From contig NZ_DAMBQK010000010.1 of NCBI RefSeq assembly GCF_032062175.1, forward strand, positions 1 through 64,000: a stretch of DNA of 64,000 nucleotides, in the 5' to 3' direction. This stretch comes from Atlantibacter sp032062175. Its GTDB lineage: Bacteria; Pseudomonadota; Gammaproteobacteria; Enterobacterales; Enterobacteriaceae. This document shows, in pieces, positions 41,873 to 52,300 of this stretch. Under the pieces are notes generated by a model. The model ran no database searches and was not told where the DNA came from. It saw nothing but the letters and a program-made list of their open reading frames with translations. The position numbers and the translations under genes were made by a program. Each line of letters begins with the position of its first letter. Position 1 is the first letter of the stretch.

Positions 41873-41955
41873 GTTTGTCCTCCAGGGAGGGATAAAAAAG
41901 GGATTCGTGGGATAAAAAAACTCAGGCGGTCGAGTGACCGCCTGGAGATGTTCAC

Positions 41956-42192
41956 TTACGCCTGGTGACCGTTGATGTAATCAATGGCAGCCTGAACAGT
42001 AGTGATTTTCTCAGCTTCTTCGTCCGGAATCTCAGTATCAAACTCTTCTTCCAGAGCCATTACCAGCTCAACGGTGTCAAGAGAATCAGCGCCCAAGTCT
42101 TCAACGAAAGAAGCATTGTTGGTAACTTCTTCCTGCTTAACGCCCAGCTGCTCGCCGATAATTTTCTTAACGCGTTCTTCGATAGTGCTCAT
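41956..42192 (-). CDS. acpP: Acyl carrier protein
   Basis: This 78-residue, highly acidic carrier holds the phosphopantetheine arm on Ser37 (Ser36 of the mature form) in [10 protein letters not shown]. The sequence is practically the same as E. coli AcpP. It lies between fabG and fabF, with 274 bases upstream that probably hold a strong promoter of its own. Confidence 0.97.
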
Positions 42193-42466
42193 ACTCTTAA
42201 ATTTCCTATCAAAACTCGCTTTCGCGATGGTTTTCGTAGTGTATAAAATGTTGAAAAAGTTGCAACTAAATCCCGGCAGGTCGTACCACGATTTTACGCT
42301 ATTTTGCGGGCATTCGCCCTAATAACGCAAATAATTTTATACCCTTCCTCATTCAGGCGGCAGGTTTTAAGCCATCTCTGACCATTCTTGCTCACAGAGT
42401 AAACTGTCAGGCGAGAATCTGTTCAGCGGCTTTTCCTGCCTCTGGCAGCGAGAGGTATAAACATGG
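42193..42466 (-). promoter_or_regulatory. fabG-acpP intergenic region
   Basis: No gene was found. E. coli acpP has its own strong promoter in the same gap; here the AT-rich stretch at about 42190-42350 is the likely place, but no hexamer pair was fixed. Confidence 0.4.
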
Positions 42467-43201
42467 TTAAACCATATACATCCCGCCGTTGACGTGCAGA
42501 GTTTCACCAGAGATGTAACCCGCTTCATCAGAAGCTAAGAATGCAACCGCACTGGCGATTTCCTTCGCATCGCCTAAGCGACCCGCAGGAACCTGCGCCA
42601 GGATACCCGCACGCTGATCGTCAGATAGCGCACGCGTCATGTCCGTTTCAATAAAGCCCGGAGCAACAACGTTCACTGTAATACCGCGAGACGCTACTTC
42701 GCGCGCCAGCGATTTACTAAAGCCGATAAGACCCGCTTTCGCCGCAGCGTAGTTGGCCTGACCCGCATTTCCCATGGTACCAACCACAGAACCGATAGTA
42801 ATAATACGCCCATGACGTTTTTTCATCATAGCTCGCATTACTGCTTTTGACAGACGGAAAACAGATGAAAGATTCGTTTCGAGGATATCGCTCCACTCTT
42901 CTTCTTTCATGCGCATCAGCAAATTATCGCGAGTGATACCGGCATTATTGACCAGAATATCCACTTCACCAAATTCGCTACGAATATTTTCCAGCACAGA
43001 TTCGATAGATGCCGGGTCGGTCACGTTAAGCATCAGACCTTTACCGTTAGCACCCAGATAGTCGCTGATCGCCTGCGCGCCGCTTTCGCTGGTCGCGGTG
43101 CCGATGACTTTTGCGCCGCGCGCCGCAAGGGTTTCAGCAATTGCGCGGCCGATGCCGCGGCTCGCGCCGGTAACCAGCGCGACTTTTCCTTCAAAACTCA
43201 T
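42467..43201 (-). CDS. fabG: 3-oxoacyl-ACP reductase
   Basis: This 244-residue short-chain dehydrogenase reduces beta-ketoacyl-ACP with NADPH. TGASRGIG binds the cofactor, and NNAG and the catalytic pair in YAAAKAG are intact. It lies 13 bases after fabD. Confidence 0.96.
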   Translation of the reverse strand: MSFEGKVALVTGASRGIGRAIAETLAARGAKVIGTATSESGAQAISDYLGANGKGLMLNVTDPASIESVLENIRSEFGEVDILVNNAGITRDNLLMRMKEEEWSDILETNLSSVFRLSKAVMRAMMKKRHGRIITIGSVVGTMGNAGQANYAAAKAGLIGFSKSLAREVASRGITVNVVAPGFIETDMTRALSDDQRAGILAQVPAGRLGDAKEIASAVAFLASDEAGYISGETLHVNGGMYMV

Positions 43202-43214
43202 GGTATTCCTCGTC

Positions 43215-44144
43215 TTATTGCTCGAGTGCTGCGGCCAGGCTTGCCGGCTCGTTGATCGCGGACGCGGTTAAGCTGTCCACGATGCGTTTAGTCAGGCCGG
43301 TCAATACTTTGCCTGGACCAACCTCATAAAGATGGGTGATATCACGGGAAGCCATGAGTTCAACGCTTTTAGTCCACTGCACCGGGCTGTAGAGCTGGCG
43401 CACCAGGGCATTGCGGATCTCATCGGGATCGGTGGCGCAGGCGACATCAACGTTATTCACTACCGGGACTGCCGGCGCGTTAAAGGTGATGTTTTGCAGC
43501 TCTACCGCCAGTTTTTCCGCAGCAGGCTTCATCAGGGCGCAATGTGACGGCACGCTGACCGGCAGCGGCAGCGCGCGTTTAGCGCCAGCGGCTTTACAGG
43601 CTGCGCCTGCACGTTCAACCGCCTCTTTATGCCCGGCAATAACCACCTGGCCCGGCGAATTGTAGTTAACCGGCGATACCACCTGGCCCTGCGCGGATTC
43701 TTCGCAGGCTTTGGCGATGGACTCATCATCCAGACCGATAATGGCCGACATGGCGCCAGTGCCTTCCGGCACCGCATCCTGCATCAGTTTGCCGCGTAAC
43801 TCCACCAGACGGACCGCATCGCTAAACGCGATAACGCCCGCGCAGACCAGCGCGGAATATTCGCCAAGACTATGGCCCGCCATCATTGCAGGGGCTTTTC
43901 CGCCTTCCTGCTGCCATACGCGGTATAACGCGACGGATGCGGTCAGTAGCGCAGGCTGAGTCTGCCAGGTTTTATTTAATTCTTCGGCCGATCCTTGCTG
44001 AACCAGCGCCCAGAGATCGTAACCTAAAACCGCAGAAGCCTCGGCGAAGGTCTCTTCAACGATGGGATACTGCGCGGCAATATCCGCCAGCATACCCACG
44101 GCCTGGGAGCCCTGTCCCGGAAACACAAATGCAAATTGCGTCAT
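43215..44144 (-). CDS. fabD: Malonyl-CoA:ACP transacylase
   Basis: This 309-residue enzyme loads malonyl groups onto ACP. Ser92 in GHSLGEYSAL is the nucleophile, and FPGQGSQ begins the fold. It lies 18 bases after fabH, in the order plsX-fabH-fabD-fabG-acpP-fabF. Confidence 0.96.
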   Translation of the reverse strand: MTQFAFVFPGQGSQAVGMLADIAAQYPIVEETFAEASAVLGYDLWALVQQGSAEELNKTWQTQPALLTASVALYRVWQQEGGKAPAMMAGHSLGEYSALVCAGVIAFSDAVRLVELRGKLMQDAVPEGTGAMSAIIGLDDESIAKACEESAQGQVVSPVNYNSPGQVVIAGHKEAVERAGAACKAAGAKRALPLPVSVPSHCALMKPAAEKLAVELQNITFNAPAVPVVNNVDVACATDPDEIRNALVRQLYSPVQWTKSVELMASRDITHLYEVGPGKVLTGLTKRIVDSLTASAINEPASLAAALEQ

Positions 44145-44162
44145 GTTTTTAATCCTTGTTTA

Positions 44163-45116
44163 TCAGAAACGAACCAGCGCCGAACCCCAGGTAAAGCCGC
44201 CGCCGAAAGCCTCGAGCAGCACTAAATGGCCTGGTTTAATACGGCCATCACGCACGGCTTCATCCAGCGCGCTGGGCACGGATGCGGCGGAGGTATTGCC
44301 GTGACGATCCAGAGTCACCACGACATTATCCATCGACATGCCGAGTTTTTTAGCGGTTGCGCTGATAATGCGCAGGTTCGCCTGGTGCGGCACCAGCCAG
44401 TCCAGCGAGGAACGGTCGAGCTGATTCGCGGCCAGCGTTTCATCAACGATATGCGCAAGCTCAGTCACGGCAACTTTAAAGACTTCGTTACCGGACATGG
44501 TTAAATAAATAGGGTTTTCCGGCACCACGCGGTCGTGGTTCGGCAGCGTCAGCAACTCACCGTAGCGGCCGTCTGCATGCAGGTGGGTCGAAATAATGCC
44601 CGGCTCTTCAGACGCACCCAGTACGGCTGCGCCCGCGCCATCACCGAACAGAATGATCGTGCCGCGATCCTGCGGGTCAAGGGTGCGTGCCAGCACGTCG
44701 GAACCGATCACCAGCGCATACTGCACCGCGCCGGATTTCACGTACTGATCGGCAATGCTGAGCGCATAGGTAAAGCCCGCGCAGGCGGCGGCGACATCAA
44801 ACGCCGGGCAGCCTTTAATGCCCAGCATGCCCTGAATCTGGCAAGCGGCGCTTGGGAAAGCATGGGTGGCGGAGGTGGTTGCTACCACGACCATACCGAT
44901 TTGTTCTTTATCGATACCGGCCATCTCAATGGCGCGCAGCGCCGCCTGATAGCCCATGGAATCAACAGTCTCGTCAGGACCGGCGATACGACGCTCACGA
45001 ATGCCTGTGCGGGTGACAATCCACTCGTCAGTCGTTTCCACAATTTTTTCAAGATCGGCGTTAGTCCGCACGTGCTCAGGCAGGTAGCTGCCCGTGCCAA
45101 TAATCTTCGTATACAT
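44163..45116 (-). CDS. fabH: Beta-ketoacyl-ACP synthase III
   Basis: This 317-residue enzyme starts fatty acid synthesis from acetyl-CoA and malonyl-ACP. Catalytic Cys112 lies in DVAAACAGFTYAL, with His in VPHQANLRI and Asn in HGNTSAASVP. It lies six bases after plsX. Confidence 0.96.
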   Translation of the reverse strand: MYTKIIGTGSYLPEHVRTNADLEKIVETTDEWIVTRTGIRERRIAGPDETVDSMGYQAALRAIEMAGIDKEQIGMVVVATTSATHAFPSAACQIQGMLGIKGCPAFDVAAACAGFTYALSIADQYVKSGAVQYALVIGSDVLARTLDPQDRGTIILFGDGAGAAVLGASEEPGIISTHLHADGRYGELLTLPNHDRVVPENPIYLTMSGNEVFKVAVTELAHIVDETLAANQLDRSSLDWLVPHQANLRIISATAKKLGMSMDNVVVTLDRHGNTSAASVPSALDEAVRDGRIKPGHLVLLEAFGGGFTWGSALVRF

Positions 45117-45122
45117 GTACGC

Positions 45123-46220
45123 TCAGTCACTCTTGGGTAATATACCCGCCGTTGGCATTGCCGGGGCGTTTTCGCCTTGCTGCAATTCGAAACCTGCGGG
45201 ATATAAACATTCCAGGCGAGCGGCTATCCGTTGTGGAACCTGCCGCTGCACCGCCTGCACTGCCTGTTCAATCGCCACGCTAAACGCGCGCTGATTAGCC
45301 GCGCCGTGACTCTTAATCACGGTGCCGCGTAATCCTAACAGACAGGCGCCATTATACTGGTCGGGGTTGAGGTGACTGAATCGCCTTGAGAGGCTTTTTT
45401 GTAACCAGTGCTTTAATAAACGCCACCACCACGACCGTTTTTTCCCTTCTCCCTGCGATTTGAGCAGAGAAAGGAACATTCGTACAACGCCCTCCATGGT
45501 TTTGAGTGTGACATTGCCTACAAAACCGTCACACACCAGCACGTCCGTTTTGCCGGTTAACAATTCATTGGCTTCAAGATAGCCAATATAATTCAGCGAC
45601 GGCATGGTTTTTAGCATAGCCGCCGCGTCACGAATACTGTCGAGCCCTTTGGTTTCTTCTTCGCCGATGTTCAGTAACGCCACGCGCGGCGTCTGAATGC
45701 CGAGCACGTCCTCGGCCATCACCGAGCCCATAATGGCGAACTGCACCAGCATCGTACTGTCGCAGGCCACGTTAGCACCTAAATCCAGCACCACGGTTTT
45801 GCCCTTTTGCTGATGGGGCAACACCGTCATCAGCGCCGGGCGTTCAATGCCGTCAATCGGTTTAAGCAGCAGCTTCGCAAGCCCCATCAACGCGCCCGTA
45901 TTTCCGGCGCTGACGCAGGCCTGGGCCCGCCCCTCTTTCACCAGCTCCAGCGCCATGCGCATCGAGGAACCCCGGCTATTGCGCACGGCCTGAGACGGTC
46001 TTACATCACTGGCGATAACCGACTGGGAGGCAACGATCTGCAAACGCGAACGTTGTTCAAAATCAGCTTTGGCGAGTAATGGAGTAATGGCGTCGGGATC
46101 GCCGACTAAAAGGAGATTCAATTGCGAATTAGAATTCAGTGCCTGCAAGGCTGCAGGCACTGTCACGGAGGGACCAAAGTCCCCGCCCATGGCATCTAAC
46201 GCAAGGGTTAGACGTGTCAA
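45123..46220 (-). CDS. plsX: Phosphate acyltransferase PlsX
   Basis: This 365-residue peripheral membrane enzyme makes acyl-phosphate from acyl-ACP for phospholipid synthesis. ALDAMGGDFGP, SAGNTGALMGLAKL and NIGEEETKGLD are visible. It starts with TTG, as the E. coli gene does. The C-terminus runs about nine residues beyond E. coli PlsX. It follows rpmF in the yceD-rpmF-plsX-fab operon. Confidence 0.95.
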   Translation of the reverse strand: MTRLTLALDAMGGDFGPSVTVPAALQALNSNSQLNLLLVGDPDAITPLLAKADFEQRSRLQIVASQSVIASDVRPSQAVRNSRGSSMRMALELVKEGRAQACVSAGNTGALMGLAKLLLKPIDGIERPALMTVLPHQQKGKTVVLDLGANVACDSTMLVQFAIMGSVMAEDVLGIQTPRVALLNIGEEETKGLDSIRDAAAMLKTMPSLNYIGYLEANELLTGKTDVLVCDGFVGNVTLKTMEGVVRMFLSLLKSQGEGKKRSWWWRLLKHWLQKSLSRRFSHLNPDQYNGACLLGLRGTVIKSHGAANQRAFSVAIEQAVQAVQRQVPQRIAARLECLYPAGFELQQGENAPAMPTAGILPKSD

Positions 46221-46242
46221 GGTATCGCCGGGCGACGTTATA

Positions 46243-46296
46243 TCCCCGCATAAACGGGGAAACGACGCTAAGTTTAATCACGCTTGCGCGTGATTA
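46243..46296 (-). other. Two hairpins between rpmF and plsX
   Basis: A 6-bp stem TCCCCG / CGGGGA lies at 46243-46260. A perfect 9-bp stem TAATCACGC / GCGTGATTA at 46275-46296 contains the rpmF stop codon. Neither has a T tail. They probably protect or process the rpmF message or attenuate plsX. Confidence 0.6.
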
Positions 46297-46467
46297 CTTA
46301 GCGATAACCTTGCGGCCGCGGTAGTAACCGTCGGCAGTGATGTGGTGACGCAGGTGGGTTTCACCAGAAGTCTTGTCAACAGACAGGCTGGTTACAGCGG
46401 TCAGTGCATCGTGAGAGCGACGCATGCCGCGTTTGGAACGGGTTGGTTTATTCTGTTGTACGGCCAT
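46294..46467 (-). CDS. rpmF: 50S ribosomal protein L32
   Basis: This 57-residue protein of the large ribosomal subunit begins MAVQQNKPTRSKRGMRRSHDAL and ends YYRGRKVIAK, practically identical to E. coli L32. AGGAG lies eight bases before the ATG. It has no zinc cysteines, as usual for enteric L32. It links ribosome and lipid synthesis through the yceD-rpmF-plsX operon. Confidence 0.96.
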   Translation of the reverse strand: MAVQQNKPTRSKRGMRRSHDALTAVTSLSVDKTSGETHLRHHITADGYYRGRKVIAK

Positions 46468-46493
46468 GGACCTTACTCCTCAATTACGGTTTA

Positions 46494-46509
46494 CCCCGTT
46501 TGCGCGGGG
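46494..46509 (-). other. CCCCG/CGGGG hairpin between yceD and rpmF
   Basis: A 5-bp GC stem with loop TTTGCG just after the yceD stop, similar to the stem at 46243-46260 on the other side of rpmF. The surrounding bases happen to resemble a type I-E CRISPR repeat, but there is no array. Confidence 0.5.
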
Positions 46510-46517
46510 AAGACCAA

Positions 46518-47039
46518 TTACTTACGCTTTAAGCTGGCTAATACGGCAAACGGATTTGGCTTTTGCGCTTCTTCAGGCAGTTCACCAAATACCATGTCCG
46601 CTTCGGACACTTCACAGTGTTCATGATCATGCACCGGAACCACTGGCAAGGCGATGATGATTTCATCTTCGACTACCGCCAGCAGATCGATTTCACCGAA
46701 TTCGTTAACCTCAATCGGCTCATACGCTTCCGGGAGTGCTTCAGCCTGTTCGTCTGAACGGACCGGACTGAAACAATACGTCGTGTGAACCTGATGGGAG
46801 AACGGTTTCCCGCAGCGCTGACATGCCAACGTCACCGTCACCTTCGCATCGCCGGTTAACACCGCGAGACGTTGGTTATCGATGGCGAAGCGCATGGAGC
46901 ATTCCACATCGCTGTCCACACTGACAACTGATTCGGCGACGCGCTCCACCTGTTCAGGGGTATACACGCCATGATAATCAAGGCGCTTTTGAGCGGTACG
47001 AACCGGATCGAGAGTCAGGGGTAATTTTACCTTTTGCAT
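46518..47039 (-). CDS. yceD: YceD (DUF177), rRNA accumulation protein
   Basis: This 173-residue protein of the DUF177/YceD family is linked to 23S rRNA accumulation in E. coli and plants. A CQRCGKPF motif near residue 75 may be part of a small metal site. The C-terminus is acidic, then ends in KPNPFAVLASLKRK. It is the first gene of the yceD-rpmF-plsX-fab operon and is divergent from yceF. Confidence 0.92.
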   Translation of the reverse strand: MQKVKLPLTLDPVRTAQKRLDYHGVYTPEQVERVAESVVSVDSDVECSMRFAIDNQRLAVLTGDAKVTVTLACQRCGKPFSHQVHTTYCFSPVRSDEQAEALPEAYEPIEVNEFGEIDLLAVVEDEIIIALPVVPVHDHEHCEVSEADMVFGELPEEAQKPNPFAVLASLKRK

Positions 47040-47178
47040 AGGGCGCGCATATTAACGTCGTAATGTCATAGAGTCAAAGGAAAAGGCGGTATCAACATGC
47101 CATTTGCTAATAAATCACACACAGCCTTGTCCACAGTTTAAGATGTCATAAATAGAATCGCGAATTATGGCAGAAAAA

Positions 47179-47763
47179 ATGACCCGACTGGTACTTGCTT
47201 CAACGTCTCCCTTTCGTCAGAGCCTGCTTGAAAAATTGGGCCTTCCCTTTATTACTGCCGCGCCAGGCTGCGATGAAACGCCGTTACAGGGCGAAGAGGC
47301 TCGCCATCTGGTGGTGCGCCTGGCGAAAGAAAAAGCGCAGTCCCTGGTAGGCCGTTTTCCGAATCATTTGATCATCGGCTCCGATCAGGTCTGCGTGCTG
47401 GACGGCAACATCACCGGCAAGCCGTTAAGCGAGGAAAACGCGCGTTGGCAACTGACTCAAGCCAGCGGTCATGTCGTCACCTTCTACACCGGTCTGGCGC
47501 TGTATAATTCCGCCAACGGGCAATTACAAACCGAATGCGAGCCGTTTGACGTGCACTTCCGTCACCTCAGCGCGGAAGAAATCGCTGGCTATGTAGAGAA
47601 GGAACAGCCGCTTTATTGCGCGGGCAGTTTTAAAAGCGAAGGGCTCGGCATCACGCTTTTTGACCGCTTAAATGGACGCGATCCGAATACCCTGGTTGGC
47701 CTGCCGTTGATCGCGCTGGGCCAGATGCTGCGCAACGAGGGTATTAATCCGCTGGCGTCTTAA
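47179..47763 (+). CDS. yceF: Maf-like nucleotide pyrophosphatase YceF
   Basis: This 194-residue house-cleaning pyrophosphatase hydrolyses m7GTP in E. coli. ASTSPFRQSLL, CDETP and the GSDQV...GKP segments are the Maf motifs. ATG at 47179 gives the E. coli length; an ATG at 47167 adds four residues and cannot be excluded because both ribosome sites are weak. Confidence 0.92.
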   Translation: MTRLVLASTSPFRQSLLEKLGLPFITAAPGCDETPLQGEEARHLVVRLAKEKAQSLVGRFPNHLIIGSDQVCVLDGNITGKPLSEENARWQLTQASGHVVTFYTGLALYNSANGQLQTECEPFDVHFRHLSAEEIAGYVEKEQPLYCAGSFKSEGLGITLFDRLNGRDPNTLVGLPLIALGQMLRNEGINPLAS

Positions 47764-47796
47764 TAAAAAAAGCCCGGTGCTAAACCGGGCCGTTTT
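47764..47796. terminator. Bidirectional terminator between yceF and rluC
   Basis: Stem GCCCGGT / ACCGGGC, loop GCTAA, flanked by A7 on the left and T4 on the right; strongest for the leftward rluC transcript. Confidence 0.88.
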
Positions 47797-47799
47797 CTG

Positions 47800-48753
47800 T
47801 TACTTGCCGTTGCGCAGTATGCTCAGACAATGTTTAAGCTCATTATCGAGCGGCGCTTCAACACGCAGGGTCTCGCCCGTGTTGGGATGCTGGAATTTCA
47901 GCGCCGCCGCATGCAGGAACAGGCGGCCTAGCCCGGTATTCGCCAGCTGTTTGTCAAACTCCCGGTCGCCGTAACGATCGTCAAACGCGATAGGATGGCC
48001 AGCATGCAGGGTATGCACGCGGATCTGGTGAGTACGGCCGGTAACCGGGCTACAGCGCACCAGCGTGGCGAATGCATAACGCTCTTCCACCTTAAAGCGC
48101 GTTTCCGACGGTTTGCCTTCGCTGTTAACCCGTACAATGCGCTCACCGCTTTGCAGGATATTTTTCAACAACGGCGCCTGCACCACTTTCACATGCGACT
48201 GCCACTGCCCGCGCACCAGCGCCAGGTAATCTTTTTGCATCTCTTTGCCGCGCAACTGTTCATGCAGCGAACGCAGTGCCGAACGTTTTTTCGCCACCAG
48301 CAGGACGCCGGAAGTATCGCGATCCAGACGGTGGACCAGTTCCAGGAAACGGGCTTCCGGGCGTAATGCGCGCAGGCCTTCAATCACGCCAAAGCTTAAT
48401 CCGCTGCCGCCGTGAACAGCAGTGCCGGACGGCTTATTCAGCACCAGGATATAATCATCCTCATACAAAATCGCCTCGGTGAGCGCGGACACTTTTTGCA
48501 GATGCGGCGATACCGCCTGCTCTTCACGCTCGGCGACGCGAACCGGCGGGATACGCACTTCATCGCCGTCTTCGAGTTTATATTCCGGCTTAATACGCTT
48601 TTTATTTACCCGCACCTCGCCTTTACGCAGGATGCGGTAAATCATGCTCTTAGGCACACCCTTTAAGTGGGTGCGCAAAAAGTTATCGATACGCTGCCCC
48701 GCTTCATCAGCGGAAATGGCAACGATTTTTACGGCTGGGGTCTCAGTTTTCAT
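47800..48753 (-). CDS. rluC: 23S rRNA pseudouridine synthase C
   Basis: This 317-residue enzyme forms pseudouridine at three sites of 23S rRNA (955, 2504 and 2580 in E. coli). An N-terminal S4 domain is followed by the catalytic HRLDRDTSG motif. ATG at 48753 restores the E. coli start MKTETP; the frame extends to 48777. Confidence 0.95.
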   Translation of the reverse strand: MKTETPAVKIVAISADEAGQRIDNFLRTHLKGVPKSMIYRILRKGEVRVNKKRIKPEYKLEDGDEVRIPPVRVAEREEQAVSPHLQKVSALTEAILYEDDYILVLNKPSGTAVHGGSGLSFGVIEGLRALRPEARFLELVHRLDRDTSGVLLVAKKRSALRSLHEQLRGKEMQKDYLALVRGQWQSHVKVVQAPLLKNILQSGERIVRVNSEGKPSETRFKVEERYAFATLVRCSPVTGRTHQIRVHTLHAGHPIAFDDRYGDREFDKQLANTGLGRLFLHAAALKFQHPNTGETLRVEAPLDNELKHCLSILRNGK

Positions 48754-48777
48754 GGTGGCGATTCTAATTATCGACAT

Positions 48778-49324
48778 TCATTAGCGCCACTCATTTTTAT
48801 ATGCTTATACTTACTGTCACCCGGATTCTGGCGGCTTATGAATCACCGGATTGGTGGATATAACAACAATCGGTAATTTGTGGTTAAGAAACTGTGAGTA
48901 ACCGGGTGATAAATGGCAAAAGTCATCTTGCTATAACAAGCTTAGCAATGGAATAATGCTGTAGTTTTCCGTGTTAAAACTTGTTAAGACAAGGAACTTT
49001 GCGGAATTACCAGTTTTGCCTGACCGTTCATCCACGCAGCAATGGCGTAAGACGTATTGAACCTTCAGGCAGTTAGCGGGCTGCGGGTTGCAGTCCTTAC
49101 CGGTAAAATGGAAGCTTCTCTGGCGAAACATCCCAGGCAGTTCCCCTGATAATTGCGCTGTATTTCCAGATGAAATACAGGCTACCGACACTCTGCGCCT
49201 CTTAAGCGAACGACAACCGTGAGGTTGGCGACGTGAATAGTCACGAGGCCATCGGTTCATACCCGGAAAGGCGATATCTTGCCCGCAGCTTAGTCGTCAA
49301 TGTAAGAATAATGAGTAAGTTACG
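48778..49324 (+). promoter_or_regulatory. rluC-rne divergent region with rne 5' UTR autoregulatory element
   Basis: The last 190 bases are highly conserved with the E. coli rne leader: the CGACAACCGTGAGGTTGGCG hairpin, the ACGAGGCCATCGGTTC stretch and the GCTTAGTCGTCAATG run before the start. In E. coli this leader of about 360 bases is bound and cut by RNase E to control its own amount. The promoters are expected around 48900-48970 but were not resolved. Confidence 0.85.
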
Positions 49325-52300
49325 ATGAAAAGAATGTTAATCAACGCAACTCAGCAAGAAGAGTTGCGTGTCGCCCTTGTGGATGGGCAACGTCTGTACG
49401 ACCTGGATATCGAAAGCCCGGGGCACGAACAGAAAAAAGCTAACATCTACAAAGGAAAAATCACCCGCATTGAACCTAGCCTTGAAGCCGCCTTTGTTGA
49501 TTATGGCGCTGAAAGACACGGTTTTCTCCCTCTCAAAGAAATCGCCCGCGAATACTTCCCTGCTAACTATGCTTCCCACGGTCGCCCGAACATCAAAGAT
49601 GTGCTGCGCGAAGGCCAGGAAGTTATCGTTCAGATAGATAAGGAAGAGCGCGGCAACAAAGGCGCAGCCCTGACCACGTTTATCAGCCTGGCGGGCAGCT
49701 ACCTGGTTCTGATGCCGAATAACCCGCGCGCGGGCGGCATTTCTCGCCGTATCGAAGGCGACGATCGTACCGAACTGAAAGAAGCGCTGGCCAGTCTCGA
49801 ACTGCCGGACGGCATGGGTCTTATCGTGCGTACCGCAGGCGTGGGTAAATCCGCCGATGCGCTGCAGTGGGACCTGAGCTTCCGCCTGAAACACTGGGAA
49901 GCCATTAAGAAAGCCGCTGAAAGCCGCCCTGCCCCGTTCCTGATCCATCAGGAAAGTAACGTGATTGTGCGCGCATTCCGTGACTATCTGCGCCAGGATA
50001 TCGGCGAAATCCTTATCGATAACCCGAAAGTGCTTGAGCTGGCTCGCCAGCACATTTCCGCGCTGGGCCGCCCGGATTTCAGCAGCAAAATTAAGCTGTA
50101 CACCGGCGAAATCCCGCTGTTCAGCCACTACCAGATTGAATCGCAAATTGAATCGGCGTTCCAGCGTGAAGTGCGCCTGCCGTCCGGCGGATCTATTGTT
50201 ATCGACAGCACCGAAGCGCTGACCGCTATCGATATCAACTCCGCCCGCGCAACCCGCGGCGGCGACATAGAAGAAACCGCGTTCAACACCAACCTGGAAG
50301 CGGCAGATGAAATTGCGCGTCAGCTGCGCCTGCGTGACCTCGGCGGCCTGATCGTTATCGACTTTATCGATATGACCCCGGTGCGCCACCAGCGTGCGGT
50401 GGAAAACCGCCTGCGTGAAGCCGTTCGTCAGGACCGCGCGCGCATTCAGATTTCCCATATTTCACGCTTCGGCCTGCTGGAAATGTCCCGTCAGCGCCTG
50501 AGCCCTTCTCTCGGCGAATCCAGCCATCACGTGTGCCCACGCTGTAGCGGCACCGGCACCATTCGCGACAACGAATCCCTGTCCCTGTCGATTCTGCGTC
50601 TGATTGAAGAAGAAGCGCTGAAAGAGAACACCAAAGAAGTTCACGCCATTGTTCCGGTGCCGATTGCTTCTTATCTGCTGAACGAAAAACGTGACGCCAT
50701 TACCGCCATTGAAACCCGTCAGGGTGGCGTGCGCGCGGTGATTGTGCCGAACGACCAGATGGAAACGCCGCATTATTCGGTACTGCGCGTGCGTAAAGGC
50801 GAAGAGACCAAAACGCTGAGCTACATGCTGCCGAAGCTGCATGAAGAAGCTATGGCTATGCCGTCTGATGAAGAGCCTGCCGAACGCAAGCGCCCGGAAG
50901 AACCCGCGTTAGCGACCTTCGCAATGCCGGATATTCCGCCAGCGCCGCAGGAGATCCCAGCCGTTCAGGAAGCCCCCGCTAAAGTTCAGGCCGCGCCGCA
51001 GCCTAAAGCCCCGCAGGAGGCTAAACCTGGCCTGCTTTGCCGCTTTATTAGCGCGCTGAAATCCCTGTTCGCCGGTGAACCTGCCGCACCTGCTCCAGTG
51101 GCAGAAGAGCCGAAGAAAGAAGCCGGTGAAGAGAAGCAGCGTGGCGATCGCCGCAATAACCGCCGCCAAAACAACCGTCGCGATCGTAACGACCGTCAGG
51201 GCCGAGACAACCGCGATAACCGTGAGCCGCGTGAACCACGCGAACCACGCGAACCGCGCGAACCGCGTGACGAAAATCGCCGTAACCGCCGCCAGGCGCA
51301 GCAGCAAACGGCAGAAGTGCGTGAAGTGCGCGACGTCGCCGTTGACGAAACGGAGCAGGCCAAAGGCCGTGATGAGCAGCAGCCGCGTCGTGAACGCAAC
51401 CGCCGCCGTTCAGATGATAAACGCCAGGCACAGCAGGACGTTAAAGGGCTGAACCGTGAAGAGCTTCCGGAACAGGATGTCGAGCAGGAAGAACGCGTTC
51501 AGGTGATGCCGCGCCGTAAACAGCGCCAGTTGAGCCAGAAAGTTCGCTTTACTAATGATGTGGTTGAATCAGAAGCGATTGTCGATGTTGAACCGCAAGA
51601 AACCGCGCCGGCACAGCGTACCGAGCTGGCGACCATCCCGCTGCCTGCCGTGGTTGAAAACGAGGTTGCCGAGCAGGAAGAAAGCGTTGAAAACCGCGCT
51701 GATGCTAACGGTATGCCGCGCCGCTCTCGCCGTTCGCCGCGTCACCTGCGCGTAAGCGGCCAGCGCCGTCGCCGTTACCGCGATGAGCGTTACCCGACCA
51801 CGTCGCCGATGCCGTTGACCGTCGCATGCGCTTCACCGGAAATGGCCTCTGGCAAAGTCTGGATCCGCTATCCGGTCGCCCAGGCGCCTGTAGTTGAACA
51901 GGTTGAACCGCAGGAACAGCCGGTTGAGCAGGCAGCGATTCAGATTGCGCCAGTAGTCACTAACGTCGCTGAAGCGGCACCGGTTGAAACCACCCATCCG
52001 CAAGTTATCGCCACGCCGGTAGATGCCCAGCCGGAAATGATCGCGCCGCAGGACGAAGTGGTTGCTGAGCAGGTCGCGGAAGAAGCCAAACCGGTGGACT
52101 CTGCTCCTGTTGAAGAAGAGGCACAAGGTGCCGCGCAGGAAGAAGCCATCGTGGTAGAACCTGTTGTGGAAGAAAGCATCGCTGATGCGCCGCAGGAACA
52201 ACCTGCCGAGCTTGACGTTGAGCCGCAGCCAGCAGTGGTTGAACCATCAAAAGCAGACGTTGCCGCGCAGCCTGAGCCAGTTGTTGAACCGGTGAAAGCC

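Noticed and set aside
46484..46515. Sequence resembling a type I-E CRISPR repeat (CGGTTTA...CCCCG...CGGGG)
   Set aside because: Single occurrence in an intercistronic hairpin, no regularly spaced repeats or spacers, no cas genes.
49337..50458. Long (373-codon) antisense open frame within rne
   Set aside because: Shadow of a highly conserved coding region with biased codons; no start signal and no independent homology seen.
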